Origin: Sulfurimonas sp.
Lineage (GTDB): Bacteria > Campylobacterota > Campylobacteria > Campylobacterales > Sulfurimonadaceae
Reading direction: 5' to 3'
Assembly: GCA_016744115.1 (NCBI GenBank)
Contig: JADGEZ010000013.1
Coordinates: 1-50,924, forward strand
DNA length: 50,924 bases
A program made the position numbers and the translations under genes. Positions within the stretch are counted from its first letter, which is position 1. Each line of letters starts with the position of its first letter. This document shows positions 38,174 through 46,912 of the stretch, in pieces. The notes beneath the pieces are model-generated. The model was not told the origin of the DNA. It did not search any database and was given only the letters and a program-made list of their open reading frames with translations.

Positions 38174-39077
38174 TTTCTAGCCCTTTAAACAAAGCATCCC
38201 CCATGACACTCATAGAACCAATCATTTCAGTAACATTATAAGGAAGTATTACTTTGTTAGCTGAATCACTATTTGCGAGTTGTTTAAAAGCTTCTATTCT
38301 ATCTTTAGCTAGTAAAAATTCCGATGCTTCTTTATTTTCTCTCATTGAAGTATTGATACTATCCATAGCCTTGGCTTGACCTTCTGCTATTGCCATCTCC
38401 TCGTATTTTTTAGCATCCGCCATTCTCTCTATTGCTTCAGCTTTTAAAATCTCTTCTTGTTTAAATGCCTCTGCTCCAAGGACTTGTGCTACTTTATCTG
38501 CCTGAGCTGTTGTTTCTTTAGCCCTTTTTTCTCTCTCTGCTTGCATTTGTAAGTTCATAGCAACTTCAATCTCTTTTGGAACAGAAATATCACTAATTTC
38601 AACTCTTGTAATCTTTACACCCCAATTCAAAGAAGCATCCCCTAGTGCTGTTTGCAGTTTTGAGTTTAAGGAATCTCTGTTTGACAAGGTAGCATCTAAT
38701 TCCATTGAACCTATTTCACTTCTTAATGTAGTCATTGCTAGATTTGTAATAGCTTTTTTAAAATCAATAACATTATATGTTGCTTGTTGAGCATCTTCAA
38801 CGCTGCAAAATACAATCCCATCAATGGTGATATTTACATTATCTCTTGTAATTACAGATTGTTGTGGAATATCTATCATCTGCTCTTTTGTCGTAAGTAA
38901 ATTAACAGGGTTATCTACTATGGGAATAATAAAATTTAATCCACCCTTTAAGACTGTATGAAATTTACCTAATCTTTCAATAACTAACATATCTGCTTGA
39001 GATACTATTTCAATACCCTTTACAATAATAATAATCGCAAACATAATAATCGAACCTGTAATAATCAATACTTCCAT
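38154..39077 (-). CDS. SPFH/Band 7 (stomatin/QmcA-like) membrane protein
   Basis: A 307-residue protein with one N-terminal membrane helix (about 3-25), a Band 7/SPFH domain (VIERLGKFHTVLKGGLNFII, DIPQQSVITRDNVNITIDG, GVKITRVEISDISVPKEIE) and an Ala/Glu-rich coiled coil (about 185-260, including QAEREKRAKETTAQADK). It belongs to the QmcA/stomatin group, scaffold proteins of the inner membrane that work with NfeD and proteases. GAGGT precedes ATG 39077. It is divergent from the flagellar operon at 39237. Confidence 0.92.
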   Translation of the reverse strand: MEVLIITGSIIMFAIIIIVKGIEIVSQADMLVIERLGKFHTVLKGGLNFIIPIVDNPVNLLTTKEQMIDIPQQSVITRDNVNITIDGIVFCSVEDAQQATYNVIDFKKAITNLAMTTLRSEIGSMELDATLSNRDSLNSKLQTALGDASLNWGVKITRVEISDISVPKEIEVAMNLQMQAEREKRAKETTAQADKVAQVLGAEAFKQEEILKAEAIERMADAKKYEEMAIAEGQAKAMDSINTSMRENKEASEFLLAKDRIEAFKQLANSDSANKVILPYNVTEMIGSMSVMGDALFKGLENAKPNA

Positions 39078-39193
39078 CTTCTTACCTCATCCATTAAATT
39101 TAGTGTTTAAAACACATTAAAACCAACAGATAAGGCTGATAATAATCTATTTTAATATCTACTAGGATTATAGCTAAAAATATAAATTATTTA

Positions 39194-39210
39194 TTGGAAT
39201 AATTATTGCT
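39194..39210 (+). promoter_or_regulatory. Sigma54-type promoter of flgI
   Basis: TTGGAATAATTATTGCT has GG (39196-39197) and GC (39208-39209) exactly ten bases apart, in a TGG-N9-TTGC context close to the RpoN consensus. It lies 27 bp before flgI. RpoN with FlgR controls rod and ring genes in Campylobacter and Helicobacter. Confidence 0.75.
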
Positions 39211-39236
39211 TAAGTAAAATAACACAAGGATGAGTT

Positions 39237-40283
39237 ATGAGACTGATACTACTTTTTTTATTTATCATTACAAGTATTTATGCTACAAAAATTAATGATG
39301 TAGCCAATATAGTTGGTGTCCGTGATAATCAGATTATTGGTTATTCACTTGTTGTTGGGCTTAAAAAAACAGGTGATGGAACGACTTCAAAATTTACACT
39401 TCAATCAATATCTAACATGCTCAAAGCAATGAACATAGACATGAATCCAGTGGATATAAAATCTAAAAATGTTGCAGCAGTTGTTGTAACAGCCAGTTTA
39501 GCACCCTTTACTAGACAGGGTGATAAGTTTGATATTACCGTTTCATCAATTGGTGATGCTAAATCTTTAGAGGGGGGTACACTTCTTATGACACCTCTAA
39601 AAGGGGTTGATGGTAAGATTTATGCACTCGCTCAAGGTCCCGTAAGTATCGGTGGAAAAAATTCCAGAGGTGCAGGGAGTGAATCACATCCAACTGTTGG
39701 TTTAGTATATGAGGGTGGTTTAGTTGAAAGAGAAATAAACATAGACTTATACCATCAAGAATATGCAACATTATCCTTAAAAGAATCAAATTTTCAAAAT
39801 TCTGTTGCTATACAAAAAGCGATAAATGCTGTTTATCATACGCAAGTAGCAATAGCCATGGATCCTAGAACTATAAAGTTGAAAAAACCAGACAACAAGT
39901 CAATGATAGAATTTCTAGCAAAAATTCAAGATATAGATATGGATTATAAACCTAAAAATAAAATCATTATAAATGAGAGAACTGGAACTATAGTAGCTGG
40001 AGTAGGGATAGAAGTGAAGCCCATCTTATTAACTCATGGTGATATAACAATAAAAATTTCAGAGCATGAGATACTTAAGCAACCTGAAGGCTCAATGCTT
40101 GTAGATGATTCTCTTGTTATAGGCTTAAATGAAAATGAGATTTATACAAAAAAAGGAACAACCACAGTTGCTAATCTTGTTCGCTCATTACAAAAGTTAG
40201 GAGCAAGTCCTAAGGATATAATCTCTATATTAGAGACTATGAAAAGTGCAGGAAGTATCTCTGCGGAGTTAAAGGTAATATAA
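39237..40283 (+). CDS. flgI: Flagellar P-ring protein FlgI
   Basis: Forms the periplasmic P-ring around the flagellar rod. The 348-residue protein has a signal peptide (MRLILLFLFIITSIYA) and the FlgI sequence throughout: IVGVRDNQIIGYSLVVGLKKTGD, SLAPFTRQGDKFDI, VSSIGDAKSLEGGTLLMTPL, IINERTGTIVAGVGI and ATTVANLVRSLQKLGASP (here TTTVANLVRSLQKLGASP). Length is normal. AAGGA precedes ATG 39237. The gene begins the flgI-J-M-N-K cluster, the same order as in Campylobacter jejuni, and flgJ starts on its last base. Confidence 0.96.
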   Translation: MRLILLFLFIITSIYATKINDVANIVGVRDNQIIGYSLVVGLKKTGDGTTSKFTLQSISNMLKAMNIDMNPVDIKSKNVAAVVVTASLAPFTRQGDKFDITVSSIGDAKSLEGGTLLMTPLKGVDGKIYALAQGPVSIGGKNSRGAGSESHPTVGLVYEGGLVEREINIDLYHQEYATLSLKESNFQNSVAIQKAINAVYHTQVAIAMDPRTIKLKKPDNKSMIEFLAKIQDIDMDYKPKNKIIINERTGTIVAGVGIEVKPILLTHGDITIKISEHEILKQPEGSMLVDDSLVIGLNENEIYTKKGTTTVANLVRSLQKLGASPKDIISILETMKSAGSISAELKVI

Positions 40284-40567
40284 TGAACTTATATACAAAT
40301 AAAATAGCACAACAACATATAATTCCTAAGATTGATACCAAAGTTGAAGATCCAGAGTTAAGAAAACAAACAGATGCTTTTGAATCTGTTATCCTTAAAA
40401 TGCTGATGGATAATGCGATGAAAGATGAAAAAAATCTTTTTTCGCAACAAAATGATCCAGGAGATAAAATATATAAATCAATGTATAGAGATGAGTTAAG
40501 TAAAGCAAGTGCAGGGGGTTTTGGTTTTTCGCAAATGTTATACGATTATTTAAGTCAAAAGTCTTAA
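40283..40567 (+). CDS. flgJ: Flagellar rod-binding protein FlgJ (N-terminal domain only)
   Basis: A 94-residue rod assembly factor corresponding to the N-terminal half of enterobacterial FlgJ: DAFESVILKMLMDNAMKDEKNL and KIYKSMYRDELSKASAGGFGFS. The muramidase domain of gammaproteobacterial FlgJ is absent, which is usual in Campylobacterota. ATG 40283 overlaps the flgI stop (TAATG). No signal peptide; it is exported by the flagellar apparatus. Confidence 0.9.
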   Translation: MNLYTNKIAQQHIIPKIDTKVEDPELRKQTDAFESVILKMLMDNAMKDEKNLFSQQNDPGDKIYKSMYRDELSKASAGGFGFSQMLYDYLSQKS

Positions 40568-40590
40568 TTTATTCACTATATTGTCGATAT
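40564..40590 (+). promoter_or_regulatory. Sigma28 (FliA)-type promoter of flgM
   Basis: CGATAT at 40585-40590 matches the Campylobacter sigma28 -10, and TTAATTT lies about 17 bp upstream, partly within the flgJ stop region. It is 20 bp before the flgM start. A late promoter here fits FlgM being made from both middle and late transcripts. Confidence 0.55.
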
Positions 40591-40610
40591 GGCTGTACAA
40601 AGGATATAGT

Positions 40611-40814
40611 ATGATTTCATCATTAAATAACTCAGTTGTTAGAACAGCTTATGCTTCAACGGATAATAAAGAGATAAGTAAAAAAGATACAACAAATGTT
40701 TCTTCTCAGGGTAACTTGAGTAAGGTAGACCAGATTAAAGAAGCTCTTGAATCTGGAGAATATAAAATAAATTTGCAAGCCTTATCAGAAAAAATAGCTG
40801 ATGAATTACTGTAA
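40611..40814 (+). CDS. flgM: Anti-sigma28 factor FlgM
   Basis: Negative regulator that holds FliA until the hook-basal body is complete. From ATG 40611 the product has 67 residues: a disordered polar N-terminus (SSLNNSVVRTAYASTDNKE) and a FlgM-type C-terminal helix pair (KVDQIKEALESGEYKINLQALSEKIADELL). The frame is open to 40581 but AAAGGA just before ATG 40611 and the family length support this start. It lies between flgJ and flgN as in Campylobacter. Confidence 0.85.
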   Translation: MISSLNNSVVRTAYASTDNKEISKKDTTNVSSQGNLSKVDQIKEALESGEYKINLQALSEKIADELL

Positions 40815-40841
40815 ATAACAATACTAAAGAGGAGTCGAATT

Positions 40842-41270
40842 ATGTTGTCTTATCATTTAAAAGGTGCTTTAAGCGATTTAAGAGACTTAATTAGTATGAC
40901 AAAACAAGATATTGAAGATATTAAAGAAGCGAATCATGACCAACAGTTTGAGAGATTATCACTCAAAGAAGAAAAGTTAAAAAGTTTTGAAAATAAAAAA
41001 GCAATGATTGATCATGAAATATCTTCTTTAATGAGTACACAAGCAGATAAGGACTTACCAGAACTCTTAGATGAAGAGCAACATAATGCTTTGGATGAAC
41101 TCAAGACAGAATTGTCAAATCTTAGAGATATTAATAAAAAATATGCAAGGTTTGTCTTAAGTGTAAGCAATATATATAATAAATTTTTAGATAAACTTGT
41201 ACCAACTGAGATGCAAGGATACCAAAAAGTAGCATCAAAGAATCCCTCTATTTTGGAAGTGAGAGTGTAA
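40842..41270 (+). CDS. flgN: Flagellar export chaperone FlgN-like
   Basis: A 142-residue helical protein, highly charged, with long coiled-coil helices (DLRDLISMTKQDIEDIKEAN, RLSLKEEKLKSFENKKAMID, HNALDELKTELSNLRDINKK). Its place directly before flgK (one base apart), size and helical make-up fit FlgN, the chaperone for hook-filament junction proteins FlgK and FlgL. GAGGAG precedes ATG 40842. Family conservation is low, so context carries much of the call. Confidence 0.8.
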   Translation: MLSYHLKGALSDLRDLISMTKQDIEDIKEANHDQQFERLSLKEEKLKSFENKKAMIDHEISSLMSTQADKDLPELLDEEQHNALDELKTELSNLRDINKKYARFVLSVSNIYNKFLDKLVPTEMQGYQKVASKNPSILEVRV

Positions 41271-41271
41271 G

Positions 41272-43152
41272 ATGGCTTCAATATTTAATGCACTTCATAT
41301 TGGATACTCTGGCTTAAATGTTGCTCAAGTTGGGATAAATACAACAGGACATAATATTGCAAATGCTGAAACAGAAGGATATAGCAGACAAAGAATAGTT
41401 ACTACGGCAGAAATGGCGTTAAGTAGCCAGCCAGGTCAGATTGGAAATGGAGCAAAAATACAAAATATTAAAAGAATTTTTGATAATTTTGTATTTGACA
41501 GATATACGGATACTTATGCTCAAAAAGAATATGTAAATTTTGAAAAAGTCACGCTAGAACAGCTTGCAACATATTTTCCTGAGGTAGAAAATGTAGGTAT
41601 TAAAGCGGATATACAAGAATATTATAATATGTGGCGATCATTTTCAGATAATCCAGATAATGATGCAATTAAAATAGCTTTGGCAAAACAAGCAGAAGTT
41701 TTATCAGAGCATGTCCGTTATACGCAAGAAAAAGTTATGACATTACAATCCCAACTCAATTATGAAGTTTATGTGAATGTAAACGAGGTGAATGCCTTAG
41801 CAAAAGAATTGACTGAAATTAATAAATCAATTGATACCGCAGAAGCAGGTAGTTTATATGATGCAAATGATTTAAGAGACAAAAGAAATGTTATTGAAAG
41901 AGATTTAGCGAGGTTAATTGGTGCTGTTAGAACTTCAGGGCAAATTGAATCAAGTATTCAAATTGATAGTAATTCTAATATGAAAACAGGAAGTTATTCG
42001 GTTAGTGTCAATGGTTTTAATATTGTTGATGGGACAACATTCCATCCCATTCATATCTCCAATGATAAAAATCGTAACGGATTCTATGAGTTGTCTTTTG
42101 AACAAGAAGATGGTAAATTAATAGCTATGGAAGAAACGATTAATGAGGGAAAAATTGGATCTCTTTTAAATCTTCGCGGGGGAACCATTGATAGTACGAG
42201 TGGAGTACCAAAAGATGGGATTCTTCAAAATATCGTGGCACAACTAGATGCATTTGCCACAGGAATGATAGAGGGTATTAACAATATACATGCTAAAAGT
42301 GCAACAAAGAGGATGGATTCAAATCGCTTATCGTTAGCCCCTAGCAATCCAATATTATCTGCTGGTTTAAACCTAAAAGAGGGTTCATTTGACTTAGTAA
42401 TGTATGACATAGATGGGAAAGTTGTAGCAAGAAGAGAGATTAAAATAGATGCAACTACAACCTTAGAAGGCATAGCAGGCTCAAATTCTATTCAAGCACA
42501 GATGGAAGCACAAATAGATGATAACGATGATTCAAATGCAAATAACGATATTGATGATTATTTGAATTTTAATTGGGCTACATTTGCTGATGGAGATGGG
42601 GGACTAGAATTTACTCTTAATTCTACCTCAGAGTCTAAGGGATATACATTCTCTCTTGAAGATAATTTAACAACAACAGATTTTTCTTCAGGAACTAATT
42701 TTGCTGGTGCTTTAGGCATGCATAGATTCTTTGATGGTGATAAAGCTAACAATATGGATCTTCACTTTAAGTACAAAGATAATCAAACTTTATTATCAGC
42801 TGGTTTTACTAATGCAGCAGGTGATAGTAATTTAGCCTTAAATATGGTTCAACATCAATTTGAAATATATAACTTTGAAGTTGCTGGTGTAAACTTTGAA
42901 ACAACAAGTTATGGAATGTTTGATATTATGACTACAGAAATAGGGACACAAACAAACTCGGCAATAACTAGAAGTGAGACAATAAATACTCAATTTAACG
43001 CAGTTGAATTAGAATACTCTTCTACTACAAAAGTAAGTATTGATGAAGAGATGGCAAATCTTATCAAATACCAAACATCGTATGGGGCTGCTGCTAAAAT
43101 TATTACAACTATTGATCAGATGATGCAGACTTTACTTGGTATTAAACAATAA
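41272..43152 (+). CDS. flgK: Flagellar hook-associated protein 1 FlgK
   Basis: First hook-filament junction protein. The 626-residue protein has the conserved N-terminal helix (MASIFNALHIGYSGLNVAQV, TTGHNIANAETEGYSRQR) and the C-terminal helix (DEEMANLIKYQTSYGAAAKI, IDQMMQTLLGIK) that build the D0 domain. The central region (about 350-520) is acidic and Asn/Asp-rich, presumably surface exposed. Length is normal for Campylobacterota. It follows flgN after one base and closes the flagellar operon. Confidence 0.95.
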   Translation: MASIFNALHIGYSGLNVAQVGINTTGHNIANAETEGYSRQRIVTTAEMALSSQPGQIGNGAKIQNIKRIFDNFVFDRYTDTYAQKEYVNFEKVTLEQLATYFPEVENVGIKADIQEYYNMWRSFSDNPDNDAIKIALAKQAEVLSEHVRYTQEKVMTLQSQLNYEVYVNVNEVNALAKELTEINKSIDTAEAGSLYDANDLRDKRNVIERDLARLIGAVRTSGQIESSIQIDSNSNMKTGSYSVSVNGFNIVDGTTFHPIHISNDKNRNGFYELSFEQEDGKLIAMEETINEGKIGSLLNLRGGTIDSTSGVPKDGILQNIVAQLDAFATGMIEGINNIHAKSATKRMDSNRLSLAPSNPILSAGLNLKEGSFDLVMYDIDGKVVARREIKIDATTTLEGIAGSNSIQAQMEAQIDDNDDSNANNDIDDYLNFNWATFADGDGGLEFTLNSTSESKGYTFSLEDNLTTTDFSSGTNFAGALGMHRFFDGDKANNMDLHFKYKDNQTLLSAGFTNAAGDSNLALNMVQHQFEIYNFEVAGVNFETTSYGMFDIMTTEIGTQTNSAITRSETINTQFNAVELEYSSTTKVSIDEEMANLIKYQTSYGAAAKIITTIDQMMQTLLGIKQ

Positions 43153-43170
43153 GTTGTTTTAGAGTACTTA

Positions 43171-43968
43171 ATGCCAGTTTTTAGTATATTAATCTTAATT
43201 TTTGTTCTTGGAATCTCCTTTTTTGGAGCATATTTTTATAGCTTTGATGCCTATACATTAAATGCTGATGCTATCTTAGTAGAACCATCGACTAAGCATC
43301 CCTTAGGAACAGATAGATTAGGACGAGATGTTTTAGCAAGGCTAATGGAAGGGGGACAAGTCTCTTTAATTATTGGAGTTGGGAGTGCTTTTATCGCCTC
43401 AGTCATAGGTTTGGTTTTTGGTTCTATGGCTGGTTATTTTAGAGGTACATTAGATAAAGTTTTTGTAATTGTAGTGGATTTATTTTTAACTTTTCCAACA
43501 TTCTTTTTGCTCTTAGCCTTAGTGAGTTATGTAAATGCGTCAGCGTGGGTACTTATAGTTATTATATCCATAACAGCTTGGATGACCACAGCAAGGCTCA
43601 TCCGTTCTGAGAGTTTTAAAATTACAAGACAAGCCTATATAAAAATATTAAACATCGCAAATGTGAGTAAAACAAAAATTTTATTTAAATACTATGCACC
43701 AATCTTAGCCCCAATATATTTTGTGAGTTTTACCTTTGGTGTTGGTGGAGCAATCTTAGCAGAATCAGGACTTAGTTTTTTAGGATTAGGTATAGTAGCT
43801 CCACAAATGAGTTGGGGGACAATACTTAGTGGTGGAAAAGATGTCGTAGAGATAGCATGGTGGATAAGTTTTTTCCCTGGTTTAATGATATTTTTACTTA
43901 CATTCTCACTTATAAATATCTCAAATTATTTACAACAACTTACAAATAAAAAACAGATACAAAACTAG
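43171..43968 (+). CDS. ABC transporter permease (DppC/OppC family)
   Basis: Inner-membrane permease of 265 residues. After one N-terminal helix comes the DppC-type hallmark HPLGTDRLGRDVLARLMEGGQVSL, then about five membrane segments with the EAA-type loop near LNIANVSKTKILFKYYAPI and the typical LAESGLSFLGLGI segment. Substrate is probably a peptide, nickel or similar small solute. No DppB, binding protein or ATPase gene is beside it; the neighbours are flgK and an AI-2E family gene, so it stands alone here. Start ATG 43171 lacks a strong ribosome binding site. Confidence 0.88.
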   Translation: MPVFSILILIFVLGISFFGAYFYSFDAYTLNADAILVEPSTKHPLGTDRLGRDVLARLMEGGQVSLIIGVGSAFIASVIGLVFGSMAGYFRGTLDKVFVIVVDLFLTFPTFFLLLALVSYVNASAWVLIVIISITAWMTTARLIRSESFKITRQAYIKILNIANVSKTKILFKYYAPILAPIYFVSFTFGVGGAILAESGLSFLGLGIVAPQMSWGTILSGGKDVVEIAWWISFFPGLMIFLLTFSLINISNYLQQLTNKKQIQN

Positions 43969-43976
43969 GAAATAAG

Positions 43977-44996
43977 ATGAAAGAGAAACAAATCGGATAT
44001 TATTTTATTGTAGGTGCGAGTGTTATCATTGTATTAGCAGGTATAAAAAGTGCATCTGCGATAATCGTTCCATTTTTACTCTCTTTGTTTTTGGCGATAA
44101 TTTTATCTCCCTTATACAATTTTTTTATACGAAAGAAATTACCAGATTCTGTATCCTTAGTATTTGTGATAGGAATATTTGTAATATTTTTAAGTTTAGT
44201 TATTAAACTATTAGGTTCATCCGTACAAGATTTTAGCTCAAACATAAATTTTTATCAAGAACAACTCTTAGAAAAGTTTCAATTCATAGAAGTGAGTATG
44301 AAGAATATGGGAATTAATTTACCATTTGATGAATTGTCTAATGCAATCAATCCAAAGCAAATCATGTTATTTGCTACGAGTATGTTGCAAAGTATGAGTT
44401 TAATGCTAACAAATGGCTTTGTGATTATTTTCACTCTAATATTTATGCTTTTGGAATCCAATAGTTTTATAAAGAAAATATCTTATGCTAAGGGGATGGA
44501 AAATAGCGTAAACCATATACAAGAGATATTATCCAATATAAAAGAATATATGGTATTAAAAACAATAATCTCTTTTTTTACAGCTCTTGTGATATGGATA
44601 GGATTACTAGTAGTAGGAACTGATTATGCTTTTCTTTGGGCAGTATTGGCATTTTTATTAAACTTTATTCCAAATATTGGATCCATAATTGCAGCCATTC
44701 CAGCAGTACTTTTAACTTTTATCCAGTTAGATATGATAAGCGGAATCATTGTTGCAGTTATTTACGCTGCAGTTAATATCATCGTAGGCTCAATAATAGA
44801 ACCAAAAATCATGGGAAATGGACTAGGCATCTCAAGCTTAGTAGTCTTCTTATCACTCCTCTTTTGGGGCTGGCTTCTAGGTTCAGTTGGGATGCTCTTA
44901 TCCATCCCCCTAACCATCATGGCAAAAATAGCATTTGACGCTAACGAAGATACAAAATGGATAGCAATTTTACTCGGTAATGGTAAAGCAAATTAA
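43977..44996 (+). CDS. AI-2E family transporter (PerM/YdiK-like)
   Basis: A 339-residue membrane protein with about seven hydrophobic segments. Family landmarks include FLLSLFLAIILSPLYNFFIRK near the N-terminus, a soluble segment (about 85-130), LLVVGTDYAFLWAVLAFLLN and IPNIGSIIAAIPAVLL, and the terminal GNGLGISSLVVFLSLLFWGW. Members export diverse small molecules; autoinducer-2 transport is only one proposed role. AGGAAATAAG precedes ATG 43977, nine bases after the permease stop. Confidence 0.9.
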   Translation: MKEKQIGYYFIVGASVIIVLAGIKSASAIIVPFLLSLFLAIILSPLYNFFIRKKLPDSVSLVFVIGIFVIFLSLVIKLLGSSVQDFSSNINFYQEQLLEKFQFIEVSMKNMGINLPFDELSNAINPKQIMLFATSMLQSMSLMLTNGFVIIFTLIFMLLESNSFIKKISYAKGMENSVNHIQEILSNIKEYMVLKTIISFFTALVIWIGLLVVGTDYAFLWAVLAFLLNFIPNIGSIIAAIPAVLLTFIQLDMISGIIVAVIYAAVNIIVGSIIEPKIMGNGLGISSLVVFLSLLFWGWLLGSVGMLLSIPLTIMAKIAFDANEDTKWIAILLGNGKAN

Positions 44997-45055
44997 ATAA
45001 GTAAACTCCAAGAGCAAAATAGATATACTATTAAACATATATTATTAGGATAAAT

Positions 45056-45625
45056 ATGATATTAATGATTGATAATTACGATAGTTTTACTTATAATATT
45101 GTTCAATATTGTAGAGAATTAGGGGCAGATTTAAAAATAATAAGAAACGATGAGATGAGTGTTAAAGAGATAGAAAAATTAAATCCTCAAAAAATAATTA
45201 TCTCTCCAGGACCATCAACACCAGATAAAGCAGGTATTACACTCGAAGTTATAAAATATTTTTCAGATAAAACACCAATCTTAGGTATTTGTCTCGGTCA
45301 TCAAAGTATCGCTCAAGTCTTTGGTGCAAATGTAGTTCGAGCAAAAAACATGATGCATGGTAAGACATCAGTTATGAGAAGAACAGGCGAGTGTGAAATA
45401 TTTAAAGACATACCAAAAGATTTTATTGCAACTCGTTATCATTCTTTGATTGTAGATAAAAAATCTTTGCCAGAACACATAGAAGCTACAGCTTTTAGCG
45501 GTGATGATGAAGAAATCATGGCTTTGAGGATTAAAGATAAAGATATATATGGTGTTCAGTTTCATCCAGAATCAATTATGAGTGAGCATGGTTACGACAT
45601 CTTAGATAATTTTTTAAAATTGTAA
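45056..45625 (+). CDS. pabA: Glutamine amidotransferase, aminodeoxychorismate/anthranilate synthase component II
   Basis: Class I glutaminase that supplies ammonia to chorismate-using synthases for folate (PabA) or tryptophan (TrpG). The 189-residue protein starts MILMIDNYDSFTYNIVQY and has SPGPSTPDKAG, the nucleophile Cys in GICLGHQSIAQVFG, MHGKTS, RYHSLIV and the His-Glu pair in GVQFHPESI. All active-site residues are present. No trpE or pabB is adjacent; being away from trp genes makes PabA (or a shared subunit) more likely. ATTAGGA precedes ATG 45056. Confidence 0.9.
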   Translation: MILMIDNYDSFTYNIVQYCRELGADLKIIRNDEMSVKEIEKLNPQKIIISPGPSTPDKAGITLEVIKYFSDKTPILGICLGHQSIAQVFGANVVRAKNMMHGKTSVMRRTGECEIFKDIPKDFIATRYHSLIVDKKSLPEHIEATAFSGDDEEIMALRIKDKDIYGVQFHPESIMSEHGYDILDNFLKL

Positions 45626-45630
45626 TATTT

Positions 45631-46824
45631 ATGAAACATAAAATTATTTTATTTAGTATTGTTGCTATAGATACTTTAATTTTATTTTTTCAAACTTCTG
45701 TTATCTCTATTTCAAATCACGAGGTAAATTTACTCTATGGTGATGTCACTTTCATCCAGTACATTGAACATTTATCATTAAATTTTTTTGGAAAAAATGA
45801 TACAGCACTTCGCTTTCCTATGATTTTATTTCATATAATGAGCGTATTGTTATTGTATAAAATATCGCAAAAGTATTTAAAAGAAGTACGAAACAGATTA
45901 TGGCTTATTGTGATTTTTATATTATTACCAGGGGTAATTAGTTCCGCACTACTTGTAGATAGTGCGGGATTTATAATCTTTAGTCTGTTCTTATTTATAT
46001 ATATATACGATAATTTTTCTGTTAAATTTACCTATCCACTTTTGTTAGTCTTTAGTTTGATTGACGCTACATTTGTATATCTTTTTCTAAGTTTGATATT
46101 TTACTCATTATATAAAAAAGATAAATACTACTTTTTATTCAATATGATATTATTGACACTCTCTTTATTTTTATATGGACTTCATATCCACGGCTCACCA
46201 AAGGGACATTTTTTAGATGTTATAGGTTTATATTCGGCAATATTTACCCCTATTATATTTATATATGTATTTTATGTTCTTTATAAAAGGTACTTAACTA
46301 AAGATATAAATGTATTGTGGTTTATATCAGCTGTACCATTACTTTTGTCTTTATTATTATCTATAAGACAAGTGATATATATAGAAGATTTTGCACCATA
46401 CTTTGTTATGGCATTACCTTTGGCTGCACAAACATTTTATGCATCATATAGGGTAAGATTAAAAATATTTAGAACAAAGTATAAGGCAATATTTTTAATT
46501 TCCATTGTTTTTTTACTTGTGAATTTCTTTGTAGTTTTATTTAACAGAGAATTATATATTTTTATAGATAATCCCAAAAAACATTTTGCAAGAAAAATGC
46601 ACATTGCAAAAGAATTGGCAAAAGAATTAAAAAACAGAGGTATTTTTTGTGTATCAACACAAGACAATATGTACAAAAGATTAATGTTCTATGGTATAGA
46701 AAATTGTCAAGAAAATAAACTAATAGAACAAAACTTAAATGAGGTTGGAGAAGAATATGTAACCATAAGTTACAAATATAGACCTATATACAAAGCAATT
46801 GTTACAAATATAAACAGTAGATAA
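45631..46824 (+). CDS. Membrane glycosyltransferase-like protein (GT39/ArnT-like)
   Basis: A 397-residue integral membrane protein with about nine hydrophobic segments and a small C-terminal soluble part (about 310-397). The first periplasmic loop contains NHEVNLLYGDVTFIQYIEHL and FFGKNDTALRFPMILFHIMS, resembling the acidic-residue loop and 'R.P..lf' segment of GT39/ArnT-like lipid-linked sugar transferases; DSAGF follows the third helix. A catalytic Asp-Glu pair is not obvious, so the family call is tentative. It starts 5 bp after pabA and is followed by the acl promoter. Confidence 0.6.
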   Translation: MKHKIILFSIVAIDTLILFFQTSVISISNHEVNLLYGDVTFIQYIEHLSLNFFGKNDTALRFPMILFHIMSVLLLYKISQKYLKEVRNRLWLIVIFILLPGVISSALLVDSAGFIIFSLFLFIYIYDNFSVKFTYPLLLVFSLIDATFVYLFLSLIFYSLYKKDKYYFLFNMILLTLSLFLYGLHIHGSPKGHFLDVIGLYSAIFTPIIFIYVFYVLYKRYLTKDINVLWFISAVPLLLSLLLSIRQVIYIEDFAPYFVMALPLAAQTFYASYRVRLKIFRTKYKAIFLISIVFLLVNFFVVLFNRELYIFIDNPKKHFARKMHIAKELAKELKNRGIFCVSTQDNMYKRLMFYGIENCQENKLIEQNLNEVGEEYVTISYKYRPIYKAIVTNINSR

Positions 46825-46872
46825 ATATATTTAATATTAATTATAAACGCAAGATAACTGTTACGCTAGATA

Positions 46873-46905
46873 TGCTACAATTTCGCACAAATATCAAAAT
46901 AGGGA
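46873..46905 (+). promoter_or_regulatory. Promoter and ribosome binding site of aclBA
   Basis: Extended -10 TGCTACAAT at 46873-46881 lies 32 bp before ATG 46913, with AGGGA at 46901-46905 as the ribosome binding site. No strong -35 is present. A near-consensus -10 and a short leader suit highly expressed central-carbon genes. Confidence 0.55.
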
Positions 46906-46912
46906 ATTTCAC

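Noticed and set aside
43171-43300. Possible truncation of the DppC-like permease
   Set aside because: The N-terminal helix and the HPLGTDRLGRD motif are in their usual positions; at 265 residues it is short but complete.
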